Origin: CAZKMM01 sp964553915
GTDB taxonomy: Bacteria > RBG-13-61-14 > DRUE01
Reading direction: 5' to 3'
DNA: 19,688 nt
Assembly (NCBI GenBank): GCA_964553915.1
Contig: CAZKMM010000036.1
Coordinates: 1 to 19,688, forward strand
Part shown: piece after piece, positions 15,305 to 19,688 of the stretch
Layout: the number at the start of each line of letters is the position of its first letter
How positions within the stretch are numbered: the first letter of the stretch is position 1
Notes under the pieces: model-generated
Databases searched by the model: none
Seen by the model: only the letters and a program-made list of their open reading frames with translations
What the model was told of the DNA's origin: nothing
Made by a program: the position numbers and the translations under genes

Positions 15305-16801
15305 TCAAATGCCTTTTCCCAGTTCCTGATTTAGCTTTCTCAATCGCTGGTTCATTAAAATCACTTCTTCAACACTCTGTTCTAATTTTTTCCAGAGTTC
15401 AAGATTCCGCAAAGCAATTCCCACCAGCCGAGAAACCTCTTCTAAAAATAATAAATCTTTTCGGGTAAATTTCCCTTCCCGGCGGTTCAATGCCCGGATA
15501 ACTCCCCGAACCTCATTATCCATCAGCACTGGGACCGCCAGATAGTTTTTTATTTTTACCGGCTTGGGATATTCCACCTGAGCATATAAATTAGCTTTTT
15601 TGCTCTCATTAAGCAAGATGCTTTTGCGGGAGCTGGCAACTTTTCCGGTCAGGGGTTTTCCCCATTCAATTTTATGCTCAAATTTTATTTCCCGTCCACT
15701 ATCCCATCCAGCAATGTGAGAAAGAGCTCCACTCTCCTCACGAAGATAAATAGAAATGCCCACCACTTCCAGCATTTCCTGACACTTCTTGAGAATCTTT
15801 TTCAGCATCTGCTCCGGTGCCTGCTCCTCCAAAAGAATCTTCTCCAGCTCCACCAGAATCTTTAAACGCTTTTTCTCCTGCTCCAGCTCTGCCATTGCTT
15901 GAAGATACTGAAGGGTTAGAACTACCTGATGGGCAAAGGTCTGGAGAAGCATCAAATCATCCTGGTCAAAAACCCTCCCATCTACCTTATCATTGGCATT
16001 GATGGTTCCCACAACTTCTCCGCCAACAATCAGCGGAGCAATAATAAAAGAATTGGTTTTATACTGGCTGGCGTATTCAGAAGCAGAAAAACGCTCATCC
16101 TGATTAACATCCTGAACCAGCACTGGCTTTTTGTTCCTGAGCACCCAGCCGGAAGGACTCTTTTCCACCGAGCGAGTTTCCTGTTTGATCAAGCTCTGGC
16201 TCATCCCTTTGCTCACCACTACCCGAAGCCGTTGCTGTTTTGGGTCTAAAAGCATCACACTTACCCGCTCGCATTCCAGCACCTGGCTGACCAGTTCCAC
16301 GGTGGTCTCTAAAAGCTGATACGCCTCAGAAAGCCGGCTCAGGTCAACCCGTCCCTGCACCAAATCCTTGAGCCAGCCAGTTCCTTTCTCCAGCTGGGAA
16401 AGTTTTGCCAGTTTGGCTTCCCGGTCTTTTAGCAATTGGGCTCGTTCCAGGGCATTATTCAAGGAATGCTCCAGCTCCTGCCTGGAGACCGGTTTCACCA
16501 GATAATCAAATGCTCCCCGTCGGAGAGCGGTAAGAATCAGTTTTTTGTCATCATAAGCGGTAAGCATTATTACCGGCATCTGCGCATTTTGTTTTTGAAG
16601 CTTGAACAAAACTCCAAGACCATCTAGATTCCCGGGAAGGATAATATCCACCAGAGCCAGCTCCGGATTTATCTGCCGGGCAAGGTCTAAACCTTCCCGG
16701 GCTCCGCTTGCCAGATAAACCTGATGTCCGAGTTCCTCCAGATTATCCTTGAGCCACTGGCGATAAAAAAGCTCATCCTCTATCACTAAAATCCTTGCCA
16801 C
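15305..16801 (-). CDS. Response regulator with tandem GAF domains and no recognisable output domain
   Basis: The N-terminal receiver domain (1-120) is canonical: acidic pocket E8/D9/E10 in VIEDE, phosphoacceptor D52 in LVDIILPG, T81 in MLTAYD, and K103-P104 in VKPVS. A coiled segment (about 108-140) leads to a first GAF domain (roughly 165-305), then another helical linker (310-335), a second GAF domain (roughly 335-470) and a terminal coiled coil. GAF domains bind small ligands or mediate dimerisation. No DNA-binding, kinase, cyclase or phosphodiesterase domain is visible in the 498 residues, so the output is probably protein-protein interaction or is unknown. The start is GTG, supported by AGGGGG five bases upstream; an out-of-frame ATG lies between them. 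It sits 69 bases after hslU and 24 before argB. No cognate histidine kinase is present. Confidence 0.88.
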   Translation of the reverse strand: MARILVIEDELFYRQWLKDNLEELGHQVYLASGAREGLDLARQINPELALVDIILPGNLDGLGVLFKLQKQNAQMPVIMLTAYDDKKLILTALRRGAFDYLVKPVSRQELEHSLNNALERAQLLKDREAKLAKLSQLEKGTGWLKDLVQGRVDLSRLSEAYQLLETTVELVSQVLECERVSVMLLDPKQQRLRVVVSKGMSQSLIKQETRSVEKSPSGWVLRNKKPVLVQDVNQDERFSASEYASQYKTNSFIIAPLIVGGEVVGTINANDKVDGRVFDQDDLMLLQTFAHQVVLTLQYLQAMAELEQEKKRLKILVELEKILLEEQAPEQMLKKILKKCQEMLEVVGISIYLREESGALSHIAGWDSGREIKFEHKIEWGKPLTGKVASSRKSILLNESKKANLYAQVEYPKPVKIKNYLAVPVLMDNEVRGVIRALNRREGKFTRKDLLFLEEVSRLVGIALRNLELWKKLEQSVEEVILMNQRLRKLNQELGKGI

Positions 16802-16817
16802 TCCATCCCCCTAAAAG

Positions 16818-16846
16818 ATTATGCCAGATTTGGAAAAATTAGCCAA
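16818..16846 (-). promoter_or_regulatory. Putative internal promoter ahead of the response regulator and arg genes
   Basis: On the minus strand, TTGGCT (16846-16841) is separated by 17 bases from CATAAT (16823-16818, 5 of 6 to the -10 consensus). TGG just before it supplies an extended -10 TGn. The predicted start would fall at about 16811, leaving a leader of only about ten bases that begins in the ribosome binding site, which weakens the call. It lies in the largest gap of the minus-strand gene run, between hslU and the response-regulator gene. Confidence 0.3.
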
Positions 16847-16870
16847 GAAGAAGTTTCATTTAAGAAAATT

Positions 16871-18193
16871 TTATAGGATATATCGGCTCAGGTCTTCGTC
16901 TTTGACAATAGGAGCAAGCTTATTTTTGACATATTCCGCATCTATTACCACCTTGGCTCCGGTCATCTCCGGGGCATCAAAGGAAATGTCTTCTAAAAGC
17001 TTTTCCATTACCGTATGAAGCCTTCTTGCCCCAATATTCTCAGTTCTTTGGTTGATCTCTTCGGCAATCCGGGCAATCTCTTCCAGTGCCTCCTCTTTAA
17101 ATTCCAGCTGAATTCCCTCGGTAGCCAGTAAAGCCTGATACTGCTTGACCAGGGCATTCTCCGGGTCCTTAAGGATTTTAACAAAATCTTCCCGGGTAAG
17201 AGGCTTGAGCTCCACCCGAATGGGAAATCTTCCCTGAAGCTCGGGAATTAAATCCGAGGGCTTGGTCATTGTAAAGGCACCGGCAGCGATAAAAAGGATA
17301 TGGTCAGTTCTAACCATTCCATATTTAGTGACCACAGTGGAGCCTTCCACAATCGGAAGAATATCCCTCTGCACTCCTTCCCGGCTGACATCCGGACCAG
17401 CACCTGTATGTCTTCCAGCGATTTTGTCAATTTCATCAATAAAGATGATGCCGGCTTCCTGGGCTCTCTGGAGTGCGGTTTGCTGGACTTTTTCCATATC
17501 AATCATTTTTTGGGCTTCTTCTTGAATCAAAAGCTGGCGGGCTTCTTTTACTTTCATTCTTCTTCTTCGGCTTCCGCCCTGAAAAAGTCTTCCGAACATT
17601 TCTCCCAGATTGATTCCCATCTCCTCCACACCCTGAGGGCTGATAATCTGAGCCACTGGCATTGTCGGACGAGCAGAAACCTCCACTTCCACCTCTTCAT
17701 CGTCCAGCTTGCCCTCAGTGAGATAAATCAAAAGCTCCCGGTCAGTCTCCAGATTATAGCGAGAAAGAAGCTCATCCTTTCTTCGCAAAAGCTGTTCAAA
17801 AATTTTTCGCTCCGCCTCTCTTCTTGCCCGCTCCTCCACCCGTTGCTTCTCCTCATCCTGAACCATCTTCACTGCCACTTCCACCAAATCCCGAATCATA
17901 CTCTCAACATCCCTGCCCACATATCCCACCTCTGTATATTTGGTGGCTTCTACCTTGATTAAGGGCGCATCTGCCAGGCGTGCCAGCCGGCGGGCAATCT
18001 CGGTTTTTCCCACCCCGGTGGGACCTATCATTATGATGTTCTTCGGGGTAATTTCATCTCTTAATTCCTCTGGCACCATTCTCCTTCGCCAGCGATTGCG
18101 AAGGGCGATCGCCACGGCCCGCTTGGCTTCCTCCTGACCAATAATATATTTATCCAGCTCCTCTACAATTTGCCTGGGGGTTAAGTTCTTCAT
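16871..18193 (-). CDS. hslU: HslU (ClpY), ATPase subunit of the HslUV protease
   Basis: HslU is the AAA+ unfoldase that feeds proteins into the HslV peptidase. The 440 residues show the N-terminal LTPRQIVEELDKYIIGQ, Walker A GPTGVGKT (57-64), pore loop GYVG (90-93), the intermediate (I) domain from about 110 to 240, Walker B IIFIDEIDKI and the ARRLHTVME sensor-2 segment. The C terminus DEDLSRYIL is the tail that inserts into HslV to activate it. I use the ATG at 18193. An adjacent in-frame TTG at 18196 is less likely, because GAGGAG is five bases from the ATG but only two from the TTG, and the ATG overlaps the hslV stop by one base (TGATG). The I domain contains an arginine-rich, charged stretch, which is common in the family. 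Confidence 0.97.
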   Translation of the reverse strand: MKNLTPRQIVEELDKYIIGQEEAKRAVAIALRNRWRRRMVPEELRDEITPKNIIMIGPTGVGKTEIARRLARLADAPLIKVEATKYTEVGYVGRDVESMIRDLVEVAVKMVQDEEKQRVEERARREAERKIFEQLLRRKDELLSRYNLETDRELLIYLTEGKLDDEEVEVEVSARPTMPVAQIISPQGVEEMGINLGEMFGRLFQGGSRRRRMKVKEARQLLIQEEAQKMIDMEKVQQTALQRAQEAGIIFIDEIDKIAGRHTGAGPDVSREGVQRDILPIVEGSTVVTKYGMVRTDHILFIAAGAFTMTKPSDLIPELQGRFPIRVELKPLTREDFVKILKDPENALVKQYQALLATEGIQLEFKEEALEEIARIAEEINQRTENIGARRLHTVMEKLLEDISFDAPEMTGAKVVIDAEYVKNKLAPIVKDEDLSRYIL

Positions 18194-18753
18194 CAAAGCT
18201 CCTCAAAAATAAATTCCTGATTGGTATAAATGCACATTTCTGCGGTAATTTTCATTGCCTGCTGGGCAATCTCCCGGGCAGAAAGATTGGTATTTCTTAA
18301 AAGGGCTTTGGCGGCAGATTCTGCATAAGGAGCTCCAGAGCCAATTGCCAGTACTCCTTCATCCGGCTCCAGCACATCACCGCTTCCAGAGATTAAAAAT
18401 GCGGAATCTTTGTCTGCCACAACCATCAGGGCTTCCAGTCTCCGGAGCATTTTATCAGTCCGCCAGTCCTTAGCCAGCTCCACCGCGGCTCTGCGGAGAT
18501 TTCCGCCGTGAGACTCCAGCTTTTTTTCAAATCTTTCATAAAGAGTTAGAGCATCAGCAGTGGCACCAGCAAATCCAGTGATAATCCGGTCGTGATACAG
18601 CCTTCGCACCTTGCGGGCTTTATGCTTGAGCACCTGATTGCCAATGGTTACCTGCCCATCTCCTGCCATCACTACCTTGCCCTCCCGCCGGACCAAAAGC
18701 ACGGTGGTGCCGATAATTTCAGGCTTTTTTTGCCCGGGGATGTGCATCATCAT
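18193..18753 (-). CDS. hslV: HslV (ClpQ), threonine peptidase subunit of the HslUV protease
   Basis: HslV is the proteasome-like peptidase whose new N-terminal threonine is the nucleophile. The catalytic start TTVLLVRR is at 16-23, so a leader of up to 15 residues ending in Gly15 must be removed to expose T16. Other hallmarks are MAGDGQVTIGN (29-39), KARKVRRLYHDRIITGFAG, LAKDWRTDKMLRRLEAL, AIGSGAPYA and the final CIYTNQEFIFEEL. GGAGG lies three, six and nine bases before three consecutive ATG codons; the second gives the best spacing, so the leader is 13-15 residues. No start codon lies close to the threonine, so the leader is not a start-choice error. The 5' end overlaps xerC by 35 bases in another frame. 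Confidence 0.96.
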   Translation of the reverse strand: MMMHIPGQKKPEIIGTTVLLVRREGKVVMAGDGQVTIGNQVLKHKARKVRRLYHDRIITGFAGATADALTLYERFEKKLESHGGNLRRAAVELAKDWRTDKMLRRLEALMVVADKDSAFLISGSGDVLEPDEGVLAIGSGAPYAESAAKALLRNTNLSAREIAQQAMKITAEMCIYTNQEFIFEEL

Positions 18754-19648
18754 ACGCCTCCATCAGTTCTTTTAAACTCACCTGAGTATATCTCTGGGTG
18801 GTGCTTAAGCTGGAATGTCCCAGAAGCTCCTGAATGCTCCTGATGTCCATCCCGCTATCTAAAAGATGAGTGGCAAAGCTGTGCCGGAGGGAGTGAGGAG
18901 TAGCCGGGCGATAGATTCCAGCTTTTTTCAGATATTTCCCCAGCAAAAGCTCTATTGCCCGGGCGGAAAGCCGGGTTCCCCTCCTGCTTAAAAAAACCGC
19001 CTTTTGAGCCTCCGGGTCTAACTGCGACTTTTTCAGGCTTGCTCTCAGCTCCAGCCACTTTTTTAATCTATCTATGGCTCGCTGATGAATGGGCACCACC
19101 CGTTCTTTTTTCCCCTTTCCCATCACCCGAATCAATCCCTGAGATAAATCTAAGTCCTCTAGATTTAATCCTGCCAGCTCAGAAAGCCGAAGTCCAGAAG
19201 CATAAAAAAGCTCTAAAATTGCCCGGTCCCGGACCGAAAGCACATCTTCTCCAGAAGGAGCCTCCAGCAGGGCAAAAACCTCATCCGGACTCAGAACTTT
19301 GGGGAGTTTTTTCTCCTTTTTCGGGCTTTTTACCAGCTTTGCCGGGTTATACTTCACCGCTCCTTCTTTAACCAGATAATTAAAAAAACTGCGAAGAGAT
19401 GAAAGATGCCGTTCTATGCTCGCCGGACTCAGCCCCTGATACATCCGGTTCATCCAGCTTCGGACCAGCTTTCGGTCTATTTTCCTCAGCTCCAGTTGAC
19501 TGCCTTCCTTTAAGCCCAGATATTCACAGGCAAATTGATAAAACTCCTCCAGGTCAGATTCATATCCCTGAACGGTTTTAGGAGAATAATTCTTTTCCCG
19601 CTCCAGATATAATAAAAACCTCTCCTTCCAGCTCAAAAAATCCTTCAT
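18719..19648 (-). CDS. xerC: Tyrosine recombinase XerC (chromosome dimer resolution)
   Basis: XerC-type recombinases act with XerD at dif sites to resolve chromosome dimers at division. The 309-residue length fits. The N-terminal SAM-like core-binding domain (1-105) contains LEREKNYSPKTVQGYESDL. The catalytic domain has the full set: R154 (SGLRLSEL), K178 (GKGKKERVVP), H252 and R255 (HSLRHSFATHLL), H278 (LGHSSLSTTQ) and Y287 (RYTQV). The position directly before hslV-hslU is the arrangement known from Firmicutes and supports a housekeeping role rather than an integrase of a mobile element. The ATG has no clear Shine-Dalgarno sequence; the 40 bases upstream to the window edge are AT-rich. XerC rather than XerD is inferred from context. 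Confidence 0.9.
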   Translation of the reverse strand: MKDFLSWKERFLLYLEREKNYSPKTVQGYESDLEEFYQFACEYLGLKEGSQLELRKIDRKLVRSWMNRMYQGLSPASIERHLSSLRSFFNYLVKEGAVKYNPAKLVKSPKKEKKLPKVLSPDEVFALLEAPSGEDVLSVRDRAILELFYASGLRLSELAGLNLEDLDLSQGLIRVMGKGKKERVVPIHQRAIDRLKKWLELRASLKKSQLDPEAQKAVFLSRRGTRLSARAIELLLGKYLKKAGIYRPATPHSLRHSFATHLLDSGMDIRSIQELLGHSSLSTTQRYTQVSLKELMEAYDDAHPRAKKA

Positions 19649-19688
19649 TGCTAATTTTATCTTAATTCATTCCCTAGCCCTTTTCAAT

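Noticed and set aside
17300..17962. 220-codon open frame antisense to hslU
   Set aside because: It lies entirely within the conserved hslU gene; the translation is His/Ser/Leu-rich with no domain, typical of an antisense shadow.
18194..18196. TTG at 18196 as the hslU start
   Set aside because: It is only two bases from GAGGAG, whereas the next codon, ATG, has five-base spacing and overlaps the hslV stop by one base.
18719..19648. Tyrosine recombinase as an integrase of a mobile element
   Set aside because: There is no att-like repeat, tRNA or phage gene nearby, and the XerC-HslV-HslU order is a known housekeeping arrangement.

Overview
The window looks like a piece of a bacterial chromosome of moderate GC (judged by eye). 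It is densely packed with housekeeping and energy genes. I see no rRNA, tRNA, CRISPR array, insertion sequence or phage gene. Only one non-coding gap exceeds 75 bases (1514-1729), and no gap exceeds 300.

Layout: (1) 29-1513, minus strand: an AAA+ ATPase with a basic, partly poly-arginine N-terminal region. (2) 1514-1729: a divergent intergenic region with a plausible extended -10 promoter for the rightward genes and a terminator-like hairpin reading leftward. (3) 1730-6959, plus strand: a complete rnfABCDGE operon for the membrane ferredoxin:NAD+ oxidoreductase (Rnf). Most junctions overlap by a few bases. (4) 7002-9257, plus strand: a large multi-membrane-spanning protein resembling the YfhO family, whose 3' end overlaps the convergent dnaK gene. 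(5) 9211-19648, minus strand: nine closely spaced genes in transcription order xerC, hslV, hslU, a response regulator with two GAF domains, argB, argD, argF, a winged-helix-like/DnaJ/TPR protein and a short-tailed dnaK.

How the genes fit together: the Rnf complex couples ferredoxin oxidation and NAD+ reduction to ion movement, which points to an anaerobic or facultatively anaerobic energy metabolism. HslV and HslU form a two-component ATP-dependent protease. ArgB, ArgD and ArgF carry out three steps from N-acetylglutamate towards citrulline; the other arginine genes are not in the window. The DnaJ-like protein and DnaK form a probable chaperone pair joined to the arg genes by a 4-base overlap.

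Organism: the xerC-hslV-hslU order is well known in Firmicutes. An hslVU block next to arg genes, a DnaJ/TPR protein beside an extra DnaK, and an rnfABCDGE operon would suit a Desulfobacterota-like or other uncultured anaerobic lineage. That placement is inference from gene content and needs a phylogeny.

The best candidate novelty is in RnfB. Its last two ferredoxin motifs have lost exactly the four cysteines expected to bind one [4Fe-4S] cluster and kept exactly the four expected to bind the other. I did not find a wholly new multi-gene system. The closest candidate is the arg-linked chaperone pair.
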